Part shown: one piece after another, positions 38,631 to 50,460 of the stretch
Layout of the letters: every line of letters starts with the position of its first letter
Numbering within the stretch: position 1 is the stretch's first letter
NCBI GenBank assembly: GCA_030522415.1
Contig: CM060109.1
Location: forward strand, 6,023,655 to 6,087,654
Length of the DNA stretch: 64,000 nt
Direction: 5' to 3'
DNA from: Channallabes apus
Lineage: Eukaryota; Chordata; Actinopteri; Siluriformes; Clariidae
Position numbers and translations under genes: made by a program
The notes under the pieces: generated by a model
Database searches by the model: none
Told to the model about the DNA's origin: nothing
What the model saw: the letters and a program-made list of their open reading frames with translations, nothing else

Positions 38631-38918
38631 GTAGAAACTTTTCACTACTCATCCAAGTAGCTTCTTCAGTCCAAGGTAAGTTGGGAAGTTCCTCATCTTT
38701 ACAGTAAGTATGAAGTGGCTTGTGAACAATGGAGAAGGTGAGAATAGGACGGCGAGTCGTTAGAGAGTAGAGCAGAGAAAGACAATAGAGAGAGATTAGA
38801 GAGAGTCGTTCAGATAGAGGAGGATCCTTTGACCTTGGAGGACTTAAATATGAGGAACTTTTCAACTTACCTAAGACTGAAGAAGCTCCTTGGATGGATA
38901 GTGAAACGTTTCTACTTT
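38631..38918. repeat. Inverted repeat with about 65-bp arms
   Basis: Left arm 38631-38695 and right arm 38852-38918 are reverse complements apart from scattered changes. The right arm contains GACTGAAGAAGCTCCTTGG and AGTGAAACGTTTCTAC. Confidence 0.7.
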
Positions 38919-39455
38919 TTTGAAAAAACTTTTTAGTTTTAGTGAAATACACAGTTTTGGTTGCATAAGGTCGGAGTACACTGTGTGGCCTTTTCTAAAT
39001 GGACCTGCATCATGTTATAAGAAAACATTAAATGACTGGTATTGGGATAAGAACTGTCCAAAACATCTGGAAGTGTAGTGCTGAAGATGGTAGAACTTTA
39101 CTATAAATCAGAGTTACAGTATTTTCAAAAAGTGAAAGTAGGAGAATTTCCACACAAAACTACATTTTGTTATTCGGGTTGTTTTAAGTTTCCCAGCGTT
39201 CAGTCACCGTGACCACTAACATTTTTTCTCAGGCTGTCATGTGCATTTATTTAAAAATGACAGCACTAGGCCAGACAATGTCATTTGTGTCGCATATTGT
39301 AAACGATCCTAAGTAATTTCTACCATTTTTATGCTAATTGTTGCTTGTCATTTGGTGGGAAACCTAATTTACATAAACATAAAAAAAAAGGTTGACTTTG
39401 CCGTATAGTATGATAAAGAACAGGAGTCTGGACTCATGGTGGAATTTGTGAAAAG

Positions 39456-39902
39456 TTTATTATGAGAAATGACAGAGGCGAAAAATAAATAAAGACTTCA
39501 GGCAAAAGGGAGAAGAAGGCGGTCCGGCGACCCGTCCACAGTGGAGGCGGTGTATAGTAGCACCTTTGGACGACAAGTTGGATGTGTGTGTGTCTGTGTG
39601 TTTGTGTGCATGTTTGTGTGTGTCTATGTGTCTGGGTGCCCTGTCGAAGAGAGCAGCCCGTTTTATGCCTTGTTACTGCCCCACTGTGGAGAGACTCGCC
39701 CGACCACTATGGAAAAAGAGGCTTCCAGATGAGGACACAAAAAAGAAGGGAAAAAACATCGACAAAAAGAAAGGCTTAAAAATGACATCCCATAGTCCTT
39801 TCATCTAAATTCATTTCCCAGTTGGTTGTGGACACAGTGCATGGACGTCCTGACACCATGGGGTCGGGAGAAATAGACGAGCTTCCTCGCAACCGATTCC
39901 TC
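39456..39902 (-). other. myl1: Possible myl1 3' UTR
   Basis: Non-coding sequence after the stop, with a candidate AATAAA on the minus strand at 39461-39456. It includes a TG-rich stretch at about 39580-39630. The end is a guess from the signal alone. Confidence 0.35.
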
Positions 39903-39931
39903 TTACACGGACAAGATGTGTTTCACGAAAG
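39903..39931 (-). CDS. myl1: myl1 exon 6 (C-terminus)
   Basis: 29 nt: (A)FVKHILSV then TAA at 39905-39903. Acceptor ctccctccag. Matches the essential light-chain C-terminus AFVKHIMSV except Met to Leu. Confidence 0.92.
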
Positions 39932-41126
39932 CTGGAGGGAGGAAAAGAGGAAAAATCATCAGAAACAATGTGGTTAATCTGCACATGTCTATATAACATT
40001 TTTTAAGGGTTATTATTATCACAGTGTTAATAAGGTCTCGATTGAGAAAGCATTGATTATTTTCCTCTAACAGCAGCTCTGATGGGGAAAAAAAAGTATT
40101 TGTGCCGGAGGTCCATTATAGGTTCTAACAACCAGAGGTAGTGTTTTCTGACATGGGCATGTCTTTATCATAAAATGATTGTCTGAGATGCTGTAAGGTT
40201 AGTGAGGACAGGAACGGACTGATTTTGTGGAAGTTCCATAACAATAACTTTCATTGTAAAGAATTCAAAAAGCAGTACATTTGATAAATGACCATGAGAA
40301 AGTGCTGCAGTATAGGATAGATTAATCAGATGAATAATTAATTAATAATAGATTAATCAGTTAATTAATCAGATGGGTGACATTGAGGCACAACCTTGAA
40401 GTGTTTAACGTATTCTATACTGCAGCACTTTGCCATGTTTCATTAATAAATATTGTACTGAACATCAGACATTTAAATATGTAAGGAATAAAACACCTCA
40501 TCGACTGATTGTTTTTCCCATATGCCATGTTTTATTCTTTACATGTTATAATTAATTGGCTAATTTTACCCAGACAAATTTAGTGTCAATCTTTAAAAAA
40601 CAATAAAAACATTTTAAATTTATCTGTAGGCACTTTACAGTCCGTCATTTGTCCCATTTCTTTAAATCAGTCTCTTATCATTTCATTTCATTTCATATGA
40701 ATAAATTAAGGGTTGCTTAAAGGTTTTGCACAGTACTGTACAGTATATGTTGTCTAACTGTCTTTATTGTTGAATAGCACTAACCCTCGTAGTTGATGCA
40801 GCCGTTCTCGTCCTCCTGACCGGCCATGAGAGCGTCGACCTCAGCCTCTGTCATTTTCTCACCTGTCGGTTATTCATATGGACAATAAGCAAAAAGAGCA
40901 ACAAAAAAAAAAAAACACACACAATATGAATAGTAATGCAAAAGGGAACGGAAACACACTGCAATCTTAAACTAAAACCTCACATTTGTTACATTTCAAA
41001 AACATGATGCGAAAACATCATTTGATCAGACGAAACTTCTACCCTGAAGTTTTTTTAACTTTTGAATTTGTAGTTATGAAGAAAGTTAAAACCACACTGT
41101 CACCCTCTAAGAATTATCTCACAAAA

Positions 41127-41161
<35 letters not shown>

Positions 41162-44100
41162 ACAAACATAAGGTTTGCCGATACATTCTCATCATTTTAT
41201 ACAAATTATTTAGAAACTGTTACTCAGTTTCTGTATTTGTGATGTTATTCATTTACTTGGAAAAGATGCATGTAATTTTACTCTTATATTTGAAAAATAT
41301 GATCTTCAGCATCACAAACTAAATTGCTAGTGATGAGAAGGTCTGTTTTCTAATCAATGGAACTATTTTGCACTAAATTGTTCATCCTACAGTATATGCA
41401 AATGTACCTTATTTTCAGCTATTTTAAAATATTGAAATCTTGCCTGCTTTTTAAACTTTATAAATAGTCACTGTTTTTTGTTGTAATAAAAAAAAAAGTA
41501 GACTTTCTAAAACCAGTCTTTAAACTCCACCTCCACCTATATATAGTAAAATATATATATATACAGTGGTGTAAAAAACTATTTGCCCCCCTCCTGATTT
41601 CTTATTCTTTTGCATGTTTGTCACACAAAATGTTTCTGATCATCAAACACATTTAACTATTAGTCAAAGATAACACAAGTAAACACAAAATGCAGTTTTT
41701 AAATGAGGGGTTTTATTATTTAGGGAGAAAAAAAATCCAAACCTACATGGCCCTGTGTGAAAAAGTAATTGCACCCTGAACCTAATAACTGGTTGGGCCA
41801 CCCTTAGCAGCAAAAACTGCAATCAAGCGTTTGCGATAACTTGCAACGAGTCTTTTACAGCGCTCTGGAGGAATTTTGGCCCACTCATCTTTGCAGAATA
41901 GTTGTAATTCAGCTTTATTTGAGGGTTTTCTAGCATGAACCGCCTTTTTAAGGTCATGCCACAACATCTCAATAGGATTCAGGTCAGGACTTTGACTAGG
42001 CCACTCCAAAGTCTTCATTTTGTTTTTCTTCAGCCATTCAGAGGTGGATTTGCTGGTGTGTTTTGGGTCATTGTCCTGCTGCAGCACCTAAGATCGCTTC
42101 AGCTTGAGTTGACGAACAGATGGCCGGACATTCTCCTTCAGGATTTTTTGGTAGACAGTAGAATTCATGGTTCCATCTATCACAGCAAGCCTTCCAGGTC
42201 CTGAAGCAGCAAAACAACCCCAGACCATCACACTACCACCACCATATTTTACTGTTGGTATGATGTTCTTTTTCTGAAATGCTGTGTTACTTTTACGCCA
42301 GATGTAACGGGACACGCACCTTCCAAAAAGTTCAACTTTTCGGTCCACAAGGTATTTTCCCAAAAGTCTTGGCAATCATTGAGATGTTTTTTAGCAAAAT
42401 TGAGACGAGCCTTAATGTTCTTTTTGCTTAAAAGTGGTTTGCGCCTTGGAAATCTGCCATGCATGCCGTTTTTGCCCAGTCTCTTTCTTATGGTGGAGTC
42501 GTGAACACTGACCTTAATTGAGGCAAGTGAGGCCTGCAGTTCTTTAGATGTTGTCCTGGGGTCTTTTGTGGCCTCTCGGATGAGTCGTCTCTGCGCTCTT
42601 GGGGTAATTTTGGTCGGCCGGCCACTCCTGGGAAGGTTCACCACTGTTCCATGTTTTTGCCATTTGTGGATAATGGCTCTCACTGTGGTTCGCTGGAGTC
42701 CCAAAGCTTTAGAAATGGCTTTATAACCTTTACCAGACTGATAGATCTCAATTACTTTTGTTCTCATTTGTTCCTGAATTTCTTTGGATCTTGGCATGAT
42801 GTCTAGCTTTTGAGGTGCTTTTGGTCTACTTCTCTGTGTCAGGTAGCTCCTATTTAAGTGATTTCTTGATTGAAACAGGTGTGGCAGTAATCAGGCCTGG
42901 GGGTGACTACAGAAATTGAACTCAGGTGTGATAAACCACAGTTAAGTTATTTTTAACAAGGGGGGCAATCACTTTTTCACACAGGGCCATGTAGATTTGG
43001 AGTTTTTTTCTCCCTTAATAACGTAAACCTTCATTTAAAAACTGCATTTTGTGTTCAATTATGTTATCTTTGACTAATAGTTAACGGTTTTTGATGAGCA
43101 GAAACATTTAAGTGTGACAAACATGCAAAAGAATAAGAAATCAGGAAGGGGGCAAATAGTTTTTCACACCACTGTATATATACTCATAAAAATAGAGTAA
43201 CGAGGCTATTTTTAAAATGTAAGGAGTAGAAGTAAAAAGTCGCTGAAAAATAATTACTCCAGTAAAGTATAGATCCGCAAAATTTCTACTTAAGTAAAGT
43301 AACGCAGTATTTGTACTTGGTTACTTGACACCTCTGGTTAAGATTTAAACAACGTAGTTTAAATGTGCAATTTCAAGCAAATACTATGTGAAGTTTTTTA
43401 TATACATTTTTCCAGTGTAAAATTAAAAACAACCAAACTACATTTAGTGCAACAGAATATTATTTTTAAAAAATGTGCATTTGATCCAAAACTTATGAAT
43501 GAAAAGCATTAGTTTCTGATATTACATGGCATGTAGCGTGCAGGTTCTTACCCAGTGTTGAGAGGACAATACGCAGCTCAGCGCCCATCACTGTGCCGTT
43601 ACCCTCCTTGTCAAAGACACGCAGACCCTCAACGTAGTCCTCAAAGCTACCCTTGTTGGGGCTGTTCACAATGTACTGCAGCATGGGCAGGAAAGCCTCG
43701 AACTCCACTCTTGTATTGGCCAGCTCTGTGCAGAGGAGGAAGGGTCAGAGGTCACGGTCAGTTTATGATCAAGAGGAAGCAAGATAACACACACTTGGAG
43801 AAATCCCAATGTGGAATAAATACTTCTGTAGGAGCTTGTGGCAGTAATGCTGGCTGTGAGGTTTTTCAATATATTTATATCTTTATATTACAGGCTTAGA
43901 GGTTTATATGATGCTTTCTGTAATTTATTAAAAAAAAAATCTGTATTGAAGTGTATTTGTTGTTTTATTATTAATAGTTTGTTATTTTTTCATTTAATTT
44001 CATTATGCATCAATATAAATTTATATATACAGTATATATATATATATTGTAATGCATAATTAATATCAAATTTTATTTTACAGTATGCTGTTTTATTCTT

Positions 44101-46313
44101 ATTTTATTTTATTTCGTTTTTACTTTTACATTACTTTTGTGCTTACAATGCTCATTTTTTCCCAACTAGTTTATATCCAGACACTTGCCAATGACGAACC
44201 TCCAAAAGAGAAATTAAATAAAAACAAATAATAATAAAAGACAAGCAGTGATTCCATCTTTAATCCTTTGATAGACGCTTCCCTTTCCTGCTGTACTGTG
44301 TTTAATAACAAGTGCAGAACCATATGACAAGTTCAACGTCATGCGTTCATTAACCTTTTCTTCTTTAATCTAGGGTTTAGTGCCACGCTAACTAATGCCT
44401 GTGACCTTTTCTCGCTCACTTCCTGTCCAAACGCTGGTCACAGATACAGAGTGGAGAAGTGAAGGTCCTCAGTTCCGGTCGTCATTGTCAGATAATGCCA
44501 ACAAAGTAGACGTGGTATGTTTACATCTCTTTGGTCTGTGGTGTGTTTACATTTAAATCGAACTGCACCAGAGTTCATTTGGAAGCGGACCGAGGAAGCT
44601 GACGGCTCGCTTGCTTTGTGCACCGAGGTTCAGATATCAGAGGTTCACATTAGTTCAAGTGAACCGAAAACTGTAACAGAACAACGGCACCAAAGCTCAC
44701 TTTAATCAAACCAAGTGTCGAGTGTGTATACACCCTAAAAGTCCCTAAAATGGACTGTCTTCCATTAAATGTAGGATTTTGGTGTACTGTACATCAGAGT
44801 GTGATGACTGAAACTCGTGAGTGTTTCTAAGTAATAGATTTTAAGAGTAAATTATTGAAAAATACTACAATGTATTTGAGAATTCGGGATAATTTCGGTC
44901 ATACGCTCAGCAGAGGGGTTTCCCAGGAGATGGTTCACTTCCTTGTTGGTGGGGTTTTGGCCCAGAGCACGCATGATGTCTGCGACCTGGTTGTAGGCGA
45001 TCTTGCTGTCACCAACTCTGTCGAAAAGGCCAAAGGCTTCCTTGTAGTCTGTATGAATGAAAGGAGACAAAGAGTTTGTTCAGGATGCCTAGTAAACGAT
45101 TTGATTATAAAAGAAATATGACTTGTTTTTATTAATACATTATGGATATTGTGTCCTGATAGAATTTCAGCCCAATATGGAATGTGTTTTTGACAGATTG
45201 GCCAGTAAGGATGTAATGGTGATCTGGAAACGGACTGGTTTTGGCAGGTTTCCCACCACTAATGTAAAGTCCTGTCATTATACACAACCTGCCAGTCAGA
45301 TTGGTGAAGCATGCGTGCCATGGTAGATGTTTCACCAACTGATCATCAGACAGTAAGCCCAACAGCTGCTCACACACACTCACACACACTCACAATTGAC
45401 AGGCATTATCAAGTTTGACCCATTTAAATAGGATTTGCTCTGGGCTAACTGGAAAGATTAATGACTCCCTCCACACACACACACACACACACACAAACTG
45501 AGTTAAGCCTGAGGAAGGCGTTCAGCACTTCGACTTGGAATCAATACCGTCTCCTAAGAATATAACTCCGTCCTTATAAAGGCACTGGTACGTCTAAGTG
45601 AGCCGCGTAAAACCAAGAATGCTGACCGGTGTGTAACTAACACCACGCCTGAAGAATATCTGACCTCCCACAGGGCAATAAGGCTTGACTAGTGAAAAAC
45701 ATTGCTTTATACATAAATGTATTTCCCTGATTGACTCTATTCGATTGTCCTGTTTGGGAGTTTATACAAATTACACCATTAATTAGGTGGCTTTATATCA
45801 TTTAGCATCTAAATCCATAAAGAGCTGAACCTTGTCTAATGGATTAGAGAGTAGAATGTTTGTAATGTAATAGAAAGTAAGACTCACCCTCCAGCTGGTC
45901 TGGGGTGAACTCAACCTGCGGAGAGAAGAAAAATCATTTCAGACTGTTTACTCATGTGTCATGTAACAAGGCAAAGACATGAAAGTCTATAATAATGAAG
46001 CAAATGATTTTGGGAACTTTAACAAACAGTTTTTTACATTACAGTGATAATAATTACATAAATATCATCTAGGTGTTTAAATTTTTGTTAGTATTTTGTT
46101 TAAGAAAAACCTTCACCATGAAAGGAAACTTGTATGCAAAATATTGAGGAAAATTTATTTATGGACATTGAGCAAAAAAATTATTGACATATATATATAT
46201 ATAGTAAATAGTAATTTTTTTTACAAAATTATACATATATTTAAAAAAAAAAGTTTTTTTATAGAGATAATAAAATAATAATAAAATAATAATAATAATA
46301 ACAACAACAACAA

Positions 46314-46348
<35 letters not shown>

Positions 46349-46396
46349 CTACTACTACTATTTTTATTATATTAAATATAATAACATATAGTATTC

Positions 46397-46429
<33 letters not shown>

Positions 46430-46489
46430 CATTATTATTTTATACAATATTTTTTCTTTCCTGAAATTTATTCCTGAATTGGATAAATT

Positions 46490-46547
<58 letters not shown>

Positions 46548-47738
46548 AATCTATCAATTTGAACATTACAAAATATTGTTACATTTCTTTTAATTAATAG
46601 TAATAAATAATAATAGAGTAATAGAGTCACACTAATGAAGTTCAATACTGTTTTAATAGCAGACTAGCCAGGGAAGGTTTTCAGCCTTTTGTTGTTTTTT
46701 TGTTGTTGTTGTTGTAAAGTTTGTTTGTTTTTGTTTTGATATTCCAATTTTAGACAGTATAAGAACAAACTTTAGAGAATTTTGTGACCTCATAATTAAA
46801 ATGTAATATTTCTAGTTCTATTTTTTCCGATAAATATAATTCTTAACCAGCACACACTAGGTTTTAATTTCAGAATATGTACTGTACAATATAATACGGA
46901 CGAGCTGTCACAAATAATGATTCCTGGGGAGTGAGTCATGAATTCTATAAATGCCAAACTAATAGAGTAATAGAATAAAAAGTGAGAGTCTTAGTGATGG
47001 AGGGAAAGCTACTCCTCTCCGTATGCTTTATTTAGCTTCTTGTGTGACAGTAACATGACCATGGGAAGTCTATCTTTGGGTGTCTTAACCTTGTCTACAT
47101 TTGGTTGCGAGATGATGCCTAAGAGTCCTCACTGTAAAGACCATAAAGTCAAGATCAAGAAGCACATTTTGGCCGTTAAGGTTAATCGATTAGATGGCGA
47201 CGTTGAAGGGGATTGATGATCAGATTGTTCATATTCTTTCCTTCAATATTTTCTCTTCAATTTGTTGATTTAGGATACAGTATATGTTTCCTCAATTCCT
47301 TGTAGATTTCTTCTTACATACAAACAGTAAGACTAAATCGTAAAATGTAAAGCTTGAAACCCTTTGAACAAATCCCTTAAACAAATTGTCACTGCAAGAA
47401 CAATAAATACAGATAAATATCATTTCCATTTCTCTTATTAGATAAGTAATCTATAGTATAAAATATACATTAATTAAGTTAAACTGCAAAGAAACTGTCA
47501 CTTTGATTTGTTTTTAAAAAGCATTTTGTTTGTTTATTAGCATCCTTTATATCATGGTAAAACAGTATACTATGTTTATACTTGTATATACCTTGACTGA
47601 AGCCAGATTGACTGCTGCCACTTTGGGTTTGGCCTCGGGTTCTGCAGCAGGAGCAGGTGCAGGTGCGGGCTCGGCCTTCTTTGCAGGCTCGGCCTTCTTT
47701 GCAGGCTCGGGCTTCTTAACGTCCTTCTTGGGTGCCAT
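39903..47738 (-). CDS. myl1: Myosin light chain 1, fast skeletal alkali (essential) light chain
   Basis: Essential light chain that wraps the lever arm of fast-muscle myosin heavy chain. Six coding exons on the minus strand: 47592-47738, 45888-45915, 44905-45048, 43552-43725, 40785-40862, 39903-39931. Lengths 147, 28, 144, 174, 78 and 29 nt sum to 600, that is 199 residues plus stop, with all phases joining. The 28/144/174/78/29 pattern is the classic vertebrate alkali light-chain layout. The protein has a Lys/Pro/Ala-rich N-terminal extension (residues 1-40) that in the MLC1 form contacts actin, then EF-hand-like domains with [62 protein letters not shown] and AFVKHILSV. The [14 protein letters not shown] and IVNSPNK features look like fish fast-muscle MLC (myl1/mylz3). 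No MLC3-type alternative first exon was seen in the first intron. Human MYL1 also lies near MAP2 on 2q34. Confidence 0.94.
40785..40862 (-). CDS. myl1: myl1 exon 5
   Basis: 78 nt, phase 1-1: (G)[25 protein letters not shown]. Acceptor aaccgacag, donor GAGG|gttagt. Last EF-hand-like domain. It is separated from exon 4 by an intron enlarged by a Tc1-like transposon. Confidence 0.94.
41564..43174 (-). mobile_element. Tc1-like DNA transposon, full length but inactive
   Basis: 1611 bp flanked by TA (41562-41563, 43175-43176). Inverted repeats of about 200 bp match almost base for base, starting CAGTGGTGTAAAAAACTAT on the left and CAGTGGTGTGAAAAACTAT on the right. One transposase gene on the minus strand lies between them. 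It is inserted in the intron between myl1 exons 4 and 5. Confidence 0.93.
41782..42797 (-). pseudogene. Tc1-like transposase pseudogene
   Basis: Starts [20 protein letters not shown]. Paired helix-turn-helix region: [20 protein letters not shown], then the GRP linker [15 protein letters not shown]. The catalytic region is split. The signature normally reading WTDE reads WTEK at about 42345, where a small deletion shifts the frame. The frame recovers as VELFGR...[15 protein letters not shown], stops near 42088, then continues [12 protein letters not shown] ... SPDLNPIE, giving the D34E spacing. So one frameshift and one stop remove activity, and the first catalytic Asp is lost. Confidence 0.92.
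43552..43725 (-). CDS. myl1: myl1 exon 4
   Basis: 174 nt, phase 1-1: (Q)[58 protein letters not shown]. Acceptor ctctgcacag, donor CTGG|gtaaga. Confidence 0.95.
44905..45048 (-). CDS. myl1: myl1 exon 3
   Basis: 144 nt, phase 1-1: (D)[47 protein letters not shown]. Acceptor attcatacag; donor GAGC|gtatga. First EF-hand-like domain, without a full calcium loop, as usual for essential light chains. Confidence 0.94.
45888..45915 (-). CDS. myl1: myl1 exon 2 (28-nt micro-exon)
   Basis: Encodes VEFTPDQLE plus one base. Acceptor tctccgcag, donor GAGG|gtgagt. Although tiny, its size is exactly that of the corresponding vertebrate alkali light-chain exon, and it is required to shift from phase 0 to phase 1. 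Confidence 0.92.
46256..46556. repeat. (AAT)n/(ATT)n and (ATCT)n tracts
   Basis: AAT- then ATT-type trinucleotides from 46256 to 46440, able to fold back, and ATCT tetranucleotides at 46491-46556, all in the first myl1 intron. Confidence 0.9.
47592..47738 (-). CDS. myl1: myl1 exon 1 (Pro/Ala/Lys extension)
   Basis: Starts at ATG 47738-47736 in an AACAATGG context. 49 codons: [20 protein letters not shown], then [17 protein letters not shown] and [15 protein letters not shown] occurs twice in tandem. Donor AAG|gtatat, phase 0. Confidence 0.95.
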
Positions 47739-47850
47739 TGTTTAGCTGCAGAATTAGTGTTTTACACCACTGGGGAGGGAGTGGACCACGACCTGGAGGA
47801 TGCTCAGCGCTCGTACAGAAAGCATGGATGTATATATGCGCCCCTGTTTT
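47739..47850 (-). promoter_or_regulatory. myl1: myl1 core promoter and 5' UTR
   Basis: On the minus strand a TATA-like CATATATAC lies at 47838-47830, about 95 nt upstream of the ATG. A start near 47800-47806 would give a 5' UTR of roughly 60 nt with no splice needed. Further up, minus-strand CCAAATAAGT (47973-47964) is one base off a CArG core, and an E-box CACCTG lies at 48063-48068; both motif types are common in muscle promoters. Function is inferred from position. Confidence 0.55.
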
Positions 47851-49656
47851 ACTCCATGCTTGATTTCGGAGCTTGTGGTCCGATTGGCTGGAGAGCGCTG
47901 AAGGCTGGTCCCTGTGCTCTCTAAATGGACATGGGAGGGGGACAGAGCCACAGAATGAAGAACACTTATTTGGGGTAACAGGTGAAGAGTGAAAGTCAGC
48001 GTCCAGGGTCATGAGGTTAGAAAGTGCAGCCATGCTTTTACAAAATATAAGAATTTCACCACCACCTGTCTCTCAGCGGAGAATGACCAGAAGCTGACTT
48101 GGCTACAAAATCTACAAGGTTAAACGTCTTACATTTTCTCCGAGCATGGACTTAGCACTGAGGTATTTAGTTGTATTGAGAGTCAATCTAGATTTGTACA
48201 TAAAAAAAACATTTTCTAAATGAAATGTGATTCAGAAGCATTTATATAATATTGTACTTAATACAATCAGAGTTTTATTTCAGACCCTAAAAGTTGTATC
48301 AGCTAATGCACTCAAATACTTCACTATATAAACATAAACACTTGATAACACACTAAATACCTGTTTGAACATGCAGCGACAGACCTCCACTCCCACCTAA
48401 CAAACATGCAATAAACCCAGTGAGACATTGACTCTGCTTTGCCATCTAATACCCTGTCACTCGATCCTGACCTATAAAACCACCCTGTTTTCAACAATGC
48501 CATCACCCCGCTACTAAACACAATGTAATAGCACCCATCCTGGCACTAAAGCCCCTTCAATAAAACCACTCCGCCACTAAATACTCTGCATATAAGCACG
48601 TCAAACCCTCACTAAATGCCCAACATGGCTTAAACCCCTACCATACCTCTAATGATCTGATTGCATACCCAACAATTCAAATACCCTGCCATTAAATCCC
48701 CAGCAGTGCACAATGACTCATTAAAATTAAATAAATTGCAATTAAATGCCCAGGAGGACACTCACCAACTTACGGAAGACTCAACAATATACTCAGCGTA
48801 CCACCAGCCTTAGCACACCAGCCCTATCCCCTATATTAAATAATAAAATCTCCTTCCCATAAAAACCTAACAATAAGCTCAGCATGTCACCACATACCCA
48901 GTAATACTCCTAGACTTTGTCAAGCTATTATGATACCAGACAAAGCACCTCTTTATTTCAAAAGCCCAGGTAATATAAAAACACCTGAGTGAGATCCCAG
49001 TTTGCTTCCCAAAATCATATCCCAAAATGATATCGACACCCCTAATTTCCCAAATATGCCCATGCTCCGCCAAAACACCAAGAAAAGAACCCACGGTAAC
49101 CCAAATACCCAATAATATGCCCACCCTGACCAAAAAAAAAAAAAAAACGCGAAAGAGCCCACCCTGCTTCCCAAAGGCAAAATAATATGGCCAACTTAGG
49201 CCAAAACTCCCATCAACAAAGTCACCCTGCTCCTAAACACCTAGCAAAAGAACCCCCCCTCCCTAATACCCCAAAAATACCTATTCAACCCAATAATATG
49301 CCCACCTTGACTAAAAACTCCAGCAATGACCCCACCTGCCTTTCAAATACCCAATAATTTGGGCACCCTGAAGACATCAGCAATCCCACCAAGCCTTAAG
49401 AACATCATGCAAAGAACCCATCTTGCGTCCCCAAGTAACCAATAGTATTCCTACCCTGCCTTCACAAGTCTCAACAAATCCATCCTGCCCCAAAACACCT
49501 AGCAAACACACACCTTTTCCACCAATTACCTAAATATGCCCACTCTCCTCCAAAATACTCATCTTTTCCACCAAATTCCCAAATATACCTAGACTCCTCC
49601 ATAAATACTCAGCAAGGAACCCACCCTTTGCCCTGAATCCCCAAGTACCCAATCAC

Positions 49657-50040
49657 CACTCACTCACTCACTCACTCACTCACTCACTCACTCTCACTCA
49701 TCTTCTATATCGTTTTATCCTGCATTCAGGGTCGCAGGGGCCTGGAGCCTATCCCAGGAGACTTAGGGCATGAGGCAGGGTACACACTGGACAGGGTGCC
49801 AATCCATCGCAGGGCACACACACACACACACACTCACACTCTCATTCTTACAATACGGGCAATTTGGGAACGCCAATTAGCCTAGCCTGCATATCTTTGG
49901 CCTGTGGAAGGAAACCGGAGTACCCGGAGGAAACCCACCAAGCATTGGGAGAACATGCAAACTCCAATCACACAGAGATGGGAATCGAACCCAGACCCTG
50001 GCGGTGCAAAGCGACAGCCACTACACCAGCGTGGTTACCC
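49657..50040 (-). repeat. SINE, family A copy, with (CACT)n tail
   Basis: A (CACT)n tract at 49657-49692 is the tail. It is followed on the plus strand by GGCCTGGAGCCTATCCCAGG, GTGCCAATCCATCGCAGGGC, GAACATGCAAACTCC and GGAATCGAACCCAGACCC (box B complement). Inserted in the A/C-rich tandem repeat. Confidence 0.8.
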
Positions 50041-50051
50041 AGGTTACCTAG

Positions 50052-50243
50052 GAGCCAGGAGTAGCACAGTGGTTAAGGCATTGGACTACAGTTCGGAAGA
50101 TCCCAGGTTCAAACCCCACAACCACCAAGTTGCCACTGTTGGGCCCTTGAGCAAGGCCCTTAACCCTCAACTGCTCAGATGTGTAATGAGATAAAAATGT
50201 AAGTCACTCTGGATAAGAGCGTCTGCCAAATGCCTAAATGTAC
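50052..50243 (+). repeat. tRNA-derived SINE, family B
   Basis: Head GTAGCACAGTGGTTAAGGCA, box B CAGGTTCAAACCCC, then TTGGGCCCTTGAGCAAGGCC and CACTCTGGATAAGAGCGTCT. Common fish SINE type. It follows directly after a family A copy. Confidence 0.8.
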
Positions 50244-50460
50244 CCAGCAAAGAATCAATCCTGCCCAATAACATGCCCACCCTGTTAAAAAAAACACCCA
50301 GCAAGGATCTCTTCCTGCTCCCAAATGCCCTACCAGCAAATGTCTTCTAAAATACCAAGCCTTCACCTCAAATAAACAGGGAAAATACACAAACTGTCCA
50401 CGCTGCCCACAATGTCCAGTAATACACCCACCAATTAGTTCACCTTGTTGCTACAGTATG

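Larger units (their letters stand above)
48320..50460. repeat. A/C-rich decayed tandem repeat
   Basis: G-poor plus strand with recurring words AATACCCAATAATATGCCCA, CACCCTG, CCAAAAAC and ACCCAGCAA at irregular spacing of roughly 25-40 bp. It is interrupted at 49657-50243 by two SINEs and then continues. ORFs here are by-products of the low complexity. Confidence 0.65.

Noticed and set aside
45916..47591. Alternative MLC3-type first exon of myl1
   Set aside because: Looked for a short Met-start exon with a donor in the first intron and found none convincing. In fish the MLC3 form may be absent or come from another gene.
48879..49180. Minus-strand hydrophobic frames (GVLAEHG, FWSGWAYYW types)
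   Set aside because: They lie in the A/C-rich decayed repeat. Low complexity keeps several frames open at once.
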